In this document: positions 4,626-11,559 of the stretch, piece after piece
Layout: every line of letters begins with the position of its first letter
How positions within the stretch are numbered: position 1 is the first letter of the stretch
NCBI GenBank assembly: GCA_030684415.1
Contig: JAUXNL010000069.1
Location: forward strand, 1-12,210
Direction: 5' to 3'
Origin: Moraxellaceae bacterium
GTDB taxonomy: Bacteria > Pseudomonadota > Gammaproteobacteria > Pseudomonadales > Moraxellaceae
DNA length: 12,210 bases
The notes under the pieces: generated by a model
The model's input: the letters and a program-made list of their open reading frames with translations, nothing else
What the model was told of the DNA's origin: nothing
Databases searched by the model: none
Made by a program: the position numbers and the translations under genes

Positions 4626-5846
4626 ATGTCCAGACTAAAAGCACTCAGCCCCGAATTGCGCCAGTACCTGATCGTGACGGGAAACTACTGGGCCTTCACG
4701 CTCACCGACGGCGCATTGCGCATGTTGGTGGTGCTGCACTTTCATACGCTGGGCTATACACCGCTGCAAATCGCTGCGCTCTTCCTCTTCTACGAAGTCT
4801 TCGGCGTGATCACCAATCTGGTCGGCGGCTGGCTGGGCGCGCGGCTTGGTCTTAACCGGACGATGAATATCGGTCTTGCGCTGCAAGTGGGCGCACTGCT
4901 GATGCTGACCGTACCTGCCGCGATGCTCACCGTGCCATGGGTGATGGCGGCGCAAGCACTGTCGGGTATTGCCAAAGACCTCAACAAGATGAGCGCCAAA
5001 AGCGCCATCAAGTTGCTGGTGCCTGCCGATGCACAGGGCACGCTTTACCGATGGGTGGCCGTACTCACCGGCTCCAAGAATGCACTCAAGGGCGTCGGCT
5101 TTTTCATGGGCGGTGCGTTGCTGGCATTGGTCGGTTTTGCCGGCAGCGTGTTGGTCATGGCGGCGGTATTGGCAGTGGTCTGGCTCGCCAGTGTAGTGCT
5201 GCTCAAAACCGATCTGGGTAAATCCAAAGCCAAGCCGAAATTTCGCGACCTGTTTTCCAAAAGCCGCGCCATCAACATCTTGTCGGCTGCTCGCCTTTTT
5301 TTGTTCGGTGCGCGCGATGTCTGGTTCGTGATTGCCTTGCCGGTGTATCTCAGCACCGTGTTTGGCTGGAGCTTCAGCGCCGTCGGCGGCTTTCTGGCGC
5401 TGTGGGTGATCGGTTATGGCGGTGTGCAGTCATTGGCGCCGGCCATTACCGGCAAGGCCAGCGGCCGCTTGCCGGATGGTCGTGCCGCTTTTCTGTGGGC
5501 GGCAGCACTGGTGGCCGCGCCCGTGCTGATCGCGCTCGGCCTTGGCAGCAGCTTGCCGGCGTTACCGGTGCTACTCGGCGGGCTGGCGGTGTTCGGCGTT
5601 TTGTTCGCGGTGAATTCTTCGCTGCACAGCTATCTCATCGTGTCGTATGCCAAGGAAGATGGCGTCTCGCTGGACGTCGGCTTCTATTACATGTCCAACG
5701 CCATGGGGCGTTTGGTCGGCACGCTGCTCTCGGGCTGGGTGTTCCAGGCCTATGGCCTTGTCGCCTGCCTGTGGGTGTCGGCGTTGTTCGTGGCGCTGGC
5801 TGCAGTGATATCCCTTGGGCTGCCGCGCCATCACGAAGTGGCCTGA
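4626..5846 (+). CDS. arsJ: ArsJ, MFS exporter of 1-arseno-3-phosphoglycerate
   Basis: A 406-residue inner-membrane protein of the major facilitator superfamily, with about a dozen hydrophobic segments by reading. The N-terminus (LRQYLIVTGNYWAFTLTDGA, residues 11-30) and the following LRMLVVLHFHTLGY are characteristic of ArsJ. Further recognisable parts are GGWLGARLGLN (67-77) and ALSGIAKDLNKMSAKSAIK, starting near 111. ArsJ exports the arsenylated triose made by the neighbouring GAPDH, which then breaks down outside to arsenate, giving arsenate-specific resistance. The ATG at 4626 matches the family start, but no Shine-Dalgarno is visible in the 15 bases before it, and a hairpin at 4597-4614 ends only 11 bases upstream. 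The gene is 18 bp before acr3, so these two are probably cotranscribed even if a separate promoter lies in the gap upstream. Confidence 0.95.
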   Translation: MSRLKALSPELRQYLIVTGNYWAFTLTDGALRMLVVLHFHTLGYTPLQIAALFLFYEVFGVITNLVGGWLGARLGLNRTMNIGLALQVGALLMLTVPAAMLTVPWVMAAQALSGIAKDLNKMSAKSAIKLLVPADAQGTLYRWVAVLTGSKNALKGVGFFMGGALLALVGFAGSVLVMAAVLAVVWLASVVLLKTDLGKSKAKPKFRDLFSKSRAINILSAARLFLFGARDVWFVIALPVYLSTVFGWSFSAVGGFLALWVIGYGGVQSLAPAITGKASGRLPDGRAAFLWAAALVAAPVLIALGLGSSLPALPVLLGGLAVFGVLFAVNSSLHSYLIVSYAKEDGVSLDVGFYYMSNAMGRLVGTLLSGWVFQAYGLVACLWVSALFVALAAVISLGLPRHHEVA

Positions 5847-5864
5847 TTTTTTGCGGAGAACGTC

Positions 5865-6899
5865 ATGGGGATATTCGAGCGCTATCTCAGCTTGTGGGTC
5901 GGTTTAGGGATTGTGTCGGGCGTTGTGCTGGGCTCGGTGGTGCCGGCATTCTTTGAATCGGTTGCGGCCATTGAATATGCCCGTGTCAATCTGGTGGTGG
6001 CGGTTCTGATCTGGCTGATGATTTATCCGATGATGGTGCAGATTGATTTCCGCTCTGTCATGGAGGTAGGGCAACGACCACGAGGCCTGTTTCTGACACT
6101 GGTGGTCAATTGGTTGATCAAGCCGTTTTCAATGGCGGCAATTGGTGTTCTTTTCTTTGAATACCTGTTTGCACCGTGGGTAGATCCGGCGACGGCACAG
6201 GAATACATCGCTGGAATGATTCTGCTCGGTGTTGCGCCATGCACGGCGATGGTGTTTGTCTGGAGCCGTCTGGTGCAAGGTGATCCTGCCTATACGTTGG
6301 TGCAGGTGTCCGTCAACGACTTGATCATGGTGTTTGCTTTTGCGCCGATTGCTGCCTTCTTGTTGGGCGTGACGGATATTGCTGTGCCCTGGGAAACACT
6401 TCTGCTATCCACACTGCTTTATGTGGTGCTGCCACTGGCAGCGGGCGTGATGACCCGCCGGCAAATCATGCGGCGGCGGCCTGCTGCATTGGCGGCGTTG
6501 CTGGTAGCACTCAAACCATGGTCGGTTATGGGCTTACTGGCCACGGTCGTGCTGCTTTTCGGTTTTCAGGCGGGCACATTGCTGGCGCAGCCGCTGGTCA
6601 TTGCCATGATAGCCATTCCCTTGTTGCTGCAAACCTATGGCATTTTCTTTCTGACATTACTGGCTGCGCGTCTGCTGCGCTTGCCCAGAGCCGTGGGCGG
6701 CCCAGCTTGCCTTATCGGCACGTCGAACTTTTTCGAGTTGGCAGTGGCGGTGGCCATTTCCCTGTTTGGTCTGCATTCCGGGGCAGCACTGGCGACGGTG
6801 GTTGGTGTGCTGGTGGAAGTGCCAGTGATGCTCTCGCTGGTGGCCATGATCAATCGCTTTCCCGGCTGGTTCGCTGAGGAAAGGCCGGTGCCAGCATGA
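5865..6899 (+). CDS. acr3: Acr3 arsenite efflux permease
   Basis: A 344-residue, ten-helix-type inner-membrane transporter of the BART/Acr3 family that exports As(III). The conserved cysteine is Cys126 in LGVAPCTAMVFVW (121-133), matching the essential cysteine of other Acr3 proteins. The conserved glutamate of the later helix is Glu291 in GTSNFFELAVA (285-295). Other family landmarks are LIWLMIYPMMVQIDF (48-62) and LIKPFSMAAI (84-93). The length is ordinary for the family. The start at 5865 follows GGAG at 5855-5858 with six bases spacing. Its stop overlaps the arsC start (ATGA), so the arsenite exporter and the enzyme that generates arsenite are translationally coupled. Confidence 0.97.
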   Translation: MGIFERYLSLWVGLGIVSGVVLGSVVPAFFESVAAIEYARVNLVVAVLIWLMIYPMMVQIDFRSVMEVGQRPRGLFLTLVVNWLIKPFSMAAIGVLFFEYLFAPWVDPATAQEYIAGMILLGVAPCTAMVFVWSRLVQGDPAYTLVQVSVNDLIMVFAFAPIAAFLLGVTDIAVPWETLLLSTLLYVVLPLAAGVMTRRQIMRRRPAALAALLVALKPWSVMGLLATVVLLFGFQAGTLLAQPLVIAMIAIPLLLQTYGIFFLTLLAARLLRLPRAVGGPACLIGTSNFFELAVAVAISLFGLHSGAALATVVGVLVEVPVMLSLVAMINRFPGWFAEERPVPA

Positions 6900-7312
6900 G
6901 TGCCGATCCGCGCCCTCGCTGGCTTTTTGTCTGTGTGGAAAATGCCGGCCGCAGCCAGATGGCCGAAGCACTCGTGCGTATGCTCGGGCAGGGCCGCATC
7001 GATGTGGTGAGCGCCGGCTCCCACCCTGTGGGTCGGTTGAATGTGCGCGCCGTGGCGGTGATGGCAGAGCTCGGGTACGACCTCACGACACATGGGTTTA
7101 CCGCACTGTCTGAGCTGCCAGCAGGTGAATGGGACAAGGTGATTACCATGGGGTGTGGTGATGCCTGCCCCTTCGTGTTGGCACGCAGCCGTGAAGACTG
7201 GCAACTGCCCGATCCGAAAGCCATGGATATATATGCCGTTCGTGCACTACGGGATGAGATCCGTGCCCGTGTCGAGGGCTTGCTCGCGCAATTGCCGAAT
7301 GCTTGTTCATGA
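6896..7312 (+). CDS. arsC: Arsenate reductase, low-molecular-weight phosphatase type
   Basis: A 138-residue cytoplasmic enzyme that reduces arsenate to arsenite for Acr3. The P-loop FVCVENAGRSQ (11-21) gives Cys13-x5-Arg19. The later LPDPKAMD (104-111) provides Asp106 in the position of the general acid of LMW phosphatases. A second cysteine pair is Cys87 and Cys91 in MGCGDACPF. In the thioredoxin-coupled Staphylococcus ArsC the equivalent pair is six residues apart (Cys82 and Cys89); the GCGDACP form is closer to the branch that includes mycothiol-coupled actinobacterial enzymes. The electron donor here is therefore uncertain: thioredoxin, glutaredoxin or another thiol. The ATG at 6896 overlaps the acr3 stop by 4 bp; AAAGG at 6880-6884 is a distant but possible ribosome binding site. 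It is the last gene of the ars run; no T-rich terminator follows. Confidence 0.93.
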   Translation: MSADPRPRWLFVCVENAGRSQMAEALVRMLGQGRIDVVSAGSHPVGRLNVRAVAVMAELGYDLTTHGFTALSELPAGEWDKVITMGCGDACPFVLARSREDWQLPDPKAMDIYAVRALRDEIRARVEGLLAQLPNACS

Positions 7313-7325
7313 AGAGGCCTCGCGA

Positions 7326-7451
7326 CATTCGTTCGCAAGCGCAGGCCAAGGCCCTGCGGCTGACCATGCCGCGCGCATAGCCGAGCAGGATGGCCTTGAG
7401 CCGCAATGACGGCGGATAAGCGGGTACGTCGTTCTCGTCGTTGCGATAGCG
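7326..7451 (-). pseudogene. Decayed fragment of an IS1182-like transposase (N-terminal DUF772 region)
   Basis: Read on the minus strand from about 7451, one frame gives RYRNDENDVPAYPPSLRLKA and continues ILLGYARGMVSRRALACACER. This matches the conserved N-terminal region of IS1182/IS5-type transposases, which typically read YRNDETGAPAY...LLK..L..YSRG..SSR.IERAC. No start codon, no upstream N-terminus and no catalytic core are present. A stop codon lies 11 codons before the match, and after CACER the frame runs into sequence antisense to the end of arsC. It is thus a remnant of roughly 40 codons, wedged between arsC and the toxin-antitoxin pair. The limits given are approximate and the family assignment is from memory of the motif. 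No terminal inverted repeats were found next to it. Confidence 0.6.
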
Positions 7452-7478
7452 CGCTTCAGGGCGTTTTTGGCGCCAACG

Positions 7479-7793
7479 TCAAACCGCACGAAGATGTTCG
7501 AGCGTTTCCGGAAATTTTTCGACCAACTTGATAAGCAGCGCGGCATGGGTATTCGGTTTGCTTCTGCCTTGCTCCCAGCTTTCTACCGTTCGGGGGTTGG
7601 TCCGGATGGCCCGTGCAAAGACGGCACGCGATAAGTGCAGATCTTCACGCAACTTGCGCAACTCTGCTGGCTCGACCTCGGGTATTTCCATAGGCTCCAG
7701 ATGTACCCGCTTTAGCGTCAGCTTCCCTTCGCGCTCGCCTTGAAGGGCATTCAGTCCCTCTTGCAACTCGCTCAGCATGTTCCGCTTCTTCAT
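7479..7793 (-). CDS. higA: HigA2-type antitoxin with C-terminal helix-turn-helix
   Basis: A 104-residue antitoxin that would bind the toxin encoded just upstream and repress the shared promoter. The N-terminal part (1-40) ends in the family-typical EGKLTLKRVHLEP. Residues 44-95 form an XRE-type HTH: LRKLREDLHLSRAVFARAIRT, then NPRTVESWEQGRSKP, then ALLIKLVEKFPETLEHL. The order and sequence match Vibrio cholerae HigA2. The ATG is one base after the toxin stop, with AAGGTG (7803-7808 on the complementary reading) inside the toxin 3' end as ribosome binding site, so the two genes form one operon. The C-terminus ends about 30 bp before the transposase remnant and looks complete. Confidence 0.9.
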   Translation of the reverse strand: MKKRNMLSELQEGLNALQGEREGKLTLKRVHLEPMEIPEVEPAELRKLREDLHLSRAVFARAIRTNPRTVESWEQGRSKPNTHAALLIKLVEKFPETLEHLRAV

Positions 7794-7794
7794 G

Positions 7795-8187
7795 TCATTT
7801 CACCTTGCAGCGGGTAGGTTTGCCTTTCGGCTTGGCTCGCGTCGCTAACTCTTGGTCCAACAACGCCTTGAAGATGTCCCGTTCCTTATCGGTCAGGTCG
7901 GCCATCTCATCCTTGTTGTAGAGGGTGAACAGCCAGAACTCGTAGCCCTGTACCCAGTAGTAGTAAATGACGCGCAGGCCGCCGCGCTTCCCCTTGCCTC
8001 GCTGTTTATCCTCAAACCGAACTTTTCTCAGGCCCCGGGTGCCGCGTATAACGGCTCCGGCCTCGGGGTTTGCAAGTAGCATGGTTTGCAGTTGCCGGTA
8101 ACCCTGGTCGTCCAAGTAGTCCCCTCGGTACCGTTCAAATGGCGGTAACTCGACAAAGCAGGGCATGGGTGGGCCGGCTTGTGGCAT
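7795..8187 (-). CDS. higB: HigB2-type toxin, RelE superfamily mRNA interferase
   Basis: A 130-residue toxin expected to cut mRNA on the ribosome. Recognisable segments are FVELPPFERYRGDYLDD (11-27), GLRKVRF (52-58), the basic GKGKRGGLRVIYYYW (64-78) and LFTLYNKDEMADLT (86-99), all as in HigB2 of Vibrio cholerae. The tail after about residue 112, rich in Lys and Arg (RAKPKGKPTRCKVK), is not a part I can match to that protein. The start could be the ATG at 8187 or the one at 8166, seven codons later; neither has a good Shine-Dalgarno. The toxin precedes the antitoxin, the gene order of higBA-type systems. The pair is convergent to the ars genes and divergent from xseB. Confidence 0.9.
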   Translation of the reverse strand: MPQAGPPMPCFVELPPFERYRGDYLDDQGYRQLQTMLLANPEAGAVIRGTRGLRKVRFEDKQRGKGKRGGLRVIYYYWVQGYEFWLFTLYNKDEMADLTDKERDIFKALLDQELATRAKPKGKPTRCKVK

Positions 8188-8217
8188 AAGGCAAGGCTGC
8201 TGATTGGGGGCTGGTCA

Positions 8218-8247
8218 ACTATACGCAATTATCGTACAGGTTGGCAG
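8218..8247 (-). promoter_or_regulatory. Candidate promoter of the toxin-antitoxin operon
   Basis: Read on the minus strand, CTGCCA (8247-8242) and TATAGT (8223-8218) are 18 bp apart and would start transcription about 24 bases before the toxin ATG at 8187. Within the spacer, TACG and CGTA flank CAATTAT, a small dyad that could be the antitoxin operator. The support is by pattern only. Confidence 0.45.
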
Positions 8248-8271
8248 TCTGATCTTCCCCCGCTTAAGCGT

Positions 8272-8300
8272 TTGACCCGTCGCAGGCCCCTCGCTACTGT
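8272..8300 (+). promoter_or_regulatory. Candidate promoter of xseB-ispA
   Basis: TTGACC (8272-8277) and TACTGT (8295-8300) are separated by 17 bp and lie about 30 bp before the xseB ATG. The perfect palindrome CGCTTAAGCG (8261-8270) is directly upstream of the -35 box. The box pair is near consensus at -35 and weaker at -10. Confidence 0.45.
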
Positions 8301-8330
8301 TCGCGTTTCATTTCCTGCCGGTATCCCGAC

Positions 8331-8582
8331 ATGGCCCGCAAACCCCAAGCGGTTGATTTTGAAAAGGCGCTGGCCGATCTGGAAGGCCAGGTGCATCGGC
8401 TGGAGAGCGGCGAGCTGAGCCTGGAGGAGGCGCTGAAGGCCTTCGAGTCCGGCATCCGCCTGACGCGGGAGTGCCAGCAGGCCTTGGCCGAGGCCGAGCA
8501 AAAGGTGCAGTTGCTGCTGGAAAAGAGCGATGGCAGTACCGAGCGCACCGACTTCTTCGAGGATGAGGATGAAAACGCCTGA
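8331..8582 (+). CDS. xseB: Exodeoxyribonuclease VII small subunit
   Basis: An 83-residue small subunit that assembles with XseA into the single-strand-specific exonuclease VII, cytoplasmic. The body VDFEKALADLEGQVHRLESG (8-27) followed by ELSLEEALKAFESGIRL (28-44) is highly typical, with two helices rich in heptad-like Leu and Ala positions. The tail is acidic (FFEDEDENA). The length is normal. The start ATG at 8331 lacks a strong Shine-Dalgarno but matches the family. The stop overlaps the ispA start by 14 bp. The order xseB-ispA-dxs is common in gamma- and betaproteobacteria. The large subunit gene xseA is not in the window. Confidence 0.95.
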   Translation: MARKPQAVDFEKALADLEGQVHRLESGELSLEEALKAFESGIRLTRECQQALAEAEQKVQLLLEKSDGSTERTDFFEDEDENA

Positions 8583-9441
8583 GCTGCTCGCCGCCACCCA
8601 GGCACGGATGCCGCAGGCGCTGGAATCTTTTCTGTCTCGCCAGAACCCGCTTGCTGCGCCTTTGTCGGCGGCCATGCGCCATGCCGTGATGAACGGCGGC
8701 AAGCGCGTACGGCCGGCGCTGGTGTTCGGTGCGGCACTGGCCGCGGGGGCGTCGGGCGCACAGGCCTTGCCGGCGGCGCTCGCGGTCGAGCTCATCCACT
8801 GTTATTCGCTCGTGCATGACGATCTGCCGTGCATGGACAACGACGATCTGCGCCGTGGCCAGCCCACTTGCCACAAGGTGTATGGCGAGGCGACGGCGCT
8901 GCTGGCCGGCGATACCCTGCAGGCGCTGGCCTTTCTCTCCCTGACCGACAGCCCGCTGGCGCCCGCCGTGCAGGCGGCGCAGTTGGCCAAGCTCGCTCAC
9001 GCGGCGGCCGATATGGCGGTGGGCCAGGCGCTGGACCTGGCGGGTGAGGGCTGTGCGCTGGATCTGGCAGCGCTGGAGCGTGTGCACCGGCACAAGACCG
9101 GCGCGCTGATCCGCGCCAGCGTGGCGCTTGGTGCCATGGCGGGGACGGCAGACGAGTCGCTGCGTCAGGCGCTGGATACCTATGCCGACTGCTTGGGGCT
9201 GGCCTTTCAGGTTCACGACGATGTGCTCGACGTGATTGGCGATACCCAGAAAATCGGCAAGACCGCGGGCAAAGATGAAGCCGTTGCCAAGTCCACCTAC
9301 CCGGCTTTGCTGGGGTTGGAGGCGGCGCAGGCGTTGGCCGTGCGTTTGCATGATGAGGCGGTGGCAGCTCTGGCGCCGCTGGGCGCCGTGGCCGATCCGC
9401 TGCGTGAGCTCGCTGACTTTCTGGTGACGCGCGACCACTGA
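8569..9441 (+). CDS. ispA: Farnesyl diphosphate synthase (short-chain polyprenyl synthase)
   Basis: A 290-residue cytoplasmic enzyme that condenses isopentenyl diphosphate with dimethylallyl and geranyl diphosphate to make farnesyl diphosphate, precursor of quinone side chains and undecaprenyl phosphate. The first aspartate motif is DDLPCMD (84-90) and the second is DDVLD (217-221); between them is HKTGALIRASV (175-185), and after them GKDEAVAKSTYP (234-245). GGKRVRPAL (43-51) is the N-terminal diphosphate-binding segment. The ATG at 8569 is preferred because GAGGA at 8559-8563 precedes it by 5 bases and the protein then starts like its relatives; an in-frame ATG at 8530 lies deep inside xseB. 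Translation is probably coupled to xseB by the overlap. Confidence 0.96.
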   Translation: MKTPELLAATQARMPQALESFLSRQNPLAAPLSAAMRHAVMNGGKRVRPALVFGAALAAGASGAQALPAALAVELIHCYSLVHDDLPCMDNDDLRRGQPTCHKVYGEATALLAGDTLQALAFLSLTDSPLAPAVQAAQLAKLAHAAADMAVGQALDLAGEGCALDLAALERVHRHKTGALIRASVALGAMAGTADESLRQALDTYADCLGLAFQVHDDVLDVIGDTQKIGKTAGKDEAVAKSTYPALLGLEAAQALAVRLHDEAVAALAPLGAVADPLRELADFLVTRDH

Positions 9442-9444
9442 CAC

Positions 9445-9485
9445 AGCGCCGTCAGGTGCCTGACGGCGCTGAGGCTCTTTTCTTG
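9445..9485 (+). terminator. Terminator-like hairpin after ispA
   Basis: AGCGCCGTCAGG (9445-9456) and CCTGACGGCGCT (9459-9470) form a perfect 12-base palindrome (the central few bases must open as the loop), starting four bases after the ispA stop. CTCTTTTCTTGTTT follows within 5-20 bases. This fits a rho-independent terminator, somewhat loose because the T-tract is interrupted. Confidence 0.7.
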
Positions 9486-9590
9486 TTTCTGGTTTCGTAG
9501 CTTGGGGGCTTGAGGATTCGGCCTTCGGCACTGGAACCGGCAAGCCACGGCATTGGCCGTTGTTCGCGTTCCATGGCGGCGCCTCGGCGC

Positions 9591-9596
9591 TATAAT
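9591..9596 (+). promoter_or_regulatory. -10 box of a dxs promoter
   Basis: A consensus TATAAT lies 22 bp before the dxs ATG. The -35 region is poor (GTTCCA at 9568-9573, 17 bp upstream). With the terminator after ispA, this suggests that dxs is transcribed separately. The ribosome binding site CAGGAG is at 9608-9613. Confidence 0.55.
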
Positions 9597-9618
9597 CGCC
9601 GGCCTGCCAGGAGCTGCG

Positions 9619-11520
9619 ATGTTCACCGAAATCCCCCGCCAACGTCCCGATACGCCTTTGCTTGATCAGGTGTCCACGCCGGCCAGGTTGCGCGAACTGC
9701 CCCCCGAGGCATTGCCCGAGCTGGCGAACGAAGTGCGCGAGTACCTGCTCTGGTGCACAGGGCAGACGGGCGGCCATTTTGGTGCCGGCCTCGGTGTTGT
9801 CGAGCTGACCGTTGCGCTGCATTACGTTTACAACACACCGGCTGACCGCCTTGTCTGGGACGTGGGCCATCAGGCGTATCCGCACAAGATTCTCACCGGG
9901 CGCAAAGAGCAGATGCTCACCATGCGCCATAAAGGCGGCCTTGCTGCTTTTCCGCGCCGCGAAGAATCCGAATACGACACGTTTGGTGTCGGCCATTCAT
10001 CTACCTCGATTTCTGCTGCGCTCGGCATGGCCATCGGCGCCAAAATGAGCGGCAGTGCACGCAAGGTCTGCGCGGTGATTGGCGATGGCGCCATGACGGC
10101 CGGCATGGCATTCGAGGCGCTGAATGATGCGGCGCATCAAGGCACCGACATGCTCGTCATTCTTAACGATAACGGCATGTCGATTTCCAAGAATGTGGGC
10201 GGCTTGTCGAATTATTTTGCGCGTATCTGGGCCAGCAAGAGTTATATCGCGCTGCGCGAGGGCGGCAAGCGCGTGCTGGCCGCCATGCCGGCCACGCTCA
10301 ACATCGCGCGGCGCACTGAAGAGAGCATGAAGCATCTGGTGAATTCGCCGGGTGCGCTGTTTGAAAGCATCGGTTTCAATTATGTCGGGCCGATTGACGG
10401 GCATGATCTGGAAGCGTTGGTGACGACCATTTCGAATTTGCGCGATGCGCCCGGCCCGCAACTGCTGCATGTCTATACCACCAAAGGCAAAGGTTTTGCG
10501 CCAGCAGAGGCTGACCCGATCGGCTATCACGCCATTACCAAGATTGCGCCAGCGGCGGAGCGCGAAAAAGCCGGCACCGAAAAACCGGCCACCCCGGCGA
10601 TAAAAAAACCGAAATACTCAGACGTGTTTGGTGACTGGTTGTGTGACATGGCCGCCACCGATCCGCGCTGTGTCGGCATTACGCCGGCCATGTGCGAAGG
10701 CTCTGGCATGGTACGCTTTGCCAAGGAATTTCCGGCGCGCTATCACGATGTGGCGATTGCCGAGCAACATGCGCTCACGCTCGCCGCCGGCATGGCGTGT
10801 GAAGGCCAGAAGCCGGTGGTGGCGATTTACTCCACCTTCTTGCAGCGCGGTTACGACCAACTGGTACACGACATCGCCCTGCAAAATCTTGATGTGACCT
10901 TCGGTATTGATCGCGCCGGTCTCGTCGGTGAAGACGGCCCGACGCATGCCGGCGTCTACGATTACGCCTATCTGCGCACCGTGCCGAACATGGTGATCAT
11001 GGCGCCATCGGATGAAAACGAATGCCGCCGCCTGCTGACCACTGCCTTCGAATACCGTGGCCCTGCTGCCGTGCGTTATCCACGCGGCACCGGCCCCGGC
11101 GCCGTGATTGAAAAGGCGCTGACGCCACTGCCGATGGGCAAAGGCGTAAAGCGCCGCAGCGGCGAGCGCGTCGCCATTCTCGCGTTTGGCACAACGCTAG
11201 CCCCTGCACTTGAGGCCGCCGCCGTGCTGAATGCCTCTGTGGCCGACATGCGTTTTGTAAAGCCGCTCGATGCCGAGCTTATTCGTGAGTTGGCCGCCAG
11301 CCATGAGCTGCTGGTGACGGTCGAGGAGCATGCGGTGATGGGCGGCGCTGGTTCGGCCGTGAACGAGTTCCTCGCCGACGCCGGCATTGTGAAGGCGATG
11401 CTGAATATCGGCATTCGGGATGCGTTTATCGAACATGCCTCGCCCGCCGAGATGCTGGCGGAATGCGGGCTGGATGCGGCCGGTATCGAAGCATCGATCA
11501 GGCGCCGGCTCGGCGCCTGA
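9619..11520 (+). CDS. dxs: 1-deoxy-D-xylulose-5-phosphate synthase
   Basis: A 633-residue thiamine-diphosphate enzyme that condenses pyruvate and glyceraldehyde 3-phosphate, the first step of the MEP isoprenoid pathway whose products feed the neighbouring IspA. Motifs in order are: GGHFGAGLGVVELTVALH (51-68); DVGHQAYPHKILTGR (81-95); GHSSTSISAALGMA (125-138); the ThDP motif GDGAMTAG (155-162) through NDNGMSIS (183-190); VGPIDGHD (256-263); and in the pyrimidine domain AEQHALTLAAGM (381-392) with catalytic-type Glu382, then GLVGEDGPTHAGVYDYAYLR (434-453). Residues about 311-333 form a Lys/Pro/Ala-rich linker. Length is close to the Escherichia coli enzyme. The start at 9619 has CAGGAG five bases upstream; an in-frame upstream ATG at 9553 would precede the promoter and is rejected. 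Confidence 0.98.
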   Translation: MFTEIPRQRPDTPLLDQVSTPARLRELPPEALPELANEVREYLLWCTGQTGGHFGAGLGVVELTVALHYVYNTPADRLVWDVGHQAYPHKILTGRKEQMLTMRHKGGLAAFPRREESEYDTFGVGHSSTSISAALGMAIGAKMSGSARKVCAVIGDGAMTAGMAFEALNDAAHQGTDMLVILNDNGMSISKNVGGLSNYFARIWASKSYIALREGGKRVLAAMPATLNIARRTEESMKHLVNSPGALFESIGFNYVGPIDGHDLEALVTTISNLRDAPGPQLLHVYTTKGKGFAPAEADPIGYHAITKIAPAAEREKAGTEKPATPAIKKPKYSDVFGDWLCDMAATDPRCVGITPAMCEGSGMVRFAKEFPARYHDVAIAEQHALTLAAGMACEGQKPVVAIYSTFLQRGYDQLVHDIALQNLDVTFGIDRAGLVGEDGPTHAGVYDYAYLRTVPNMVIMAPSDENECRRLLTTAFEYRGPAAVRYPRGTGPGAVIEKALTPLPMGKGVKRRSGERVAILAFGTTLAPALEAAAVLNASVADMRFVKPLDAELIRELAASHELLVTVEEHAVMGGAGSAVNEFLADAGIVKAMLNIGIRDAFIEHASPAEMLAECGLDAAGIEASIRRRLGA

Positions 11521-11522
11521 TC
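11496..11522. repeat. Perfect 11-bp hairpin spanning the dxs stop codon
   Basis: GATCAGGCGCC (11496-11506) and GGCGCCTGATC (11512-11522) flank the loop GGCTC. It includes the last six codons of dxs plus the TGA and 2 bases beyond it. No T-run follows, so it may protect the 3' end or reduce read-through into the convergent gene. A weaker AT-rich dyad TGAAAA/TTTTCA lies at 11545-11562. Confidence 0.6.
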
Positions 11523-11559
11523 CATCTGCTGATTCATCTAGGGGTGAAAAACTCCCTTT

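Noticed and set aside
8308..9996. A 562-codon open frame on the minus strand
   Set aside because: It runs antisense through xseB, ispA, the ispA terminator and the start of dxs. Its protein is Arg/His/Gln-rich and without recognisable motifs, as expected for an antisense shadow in GC-rich coding DNA.
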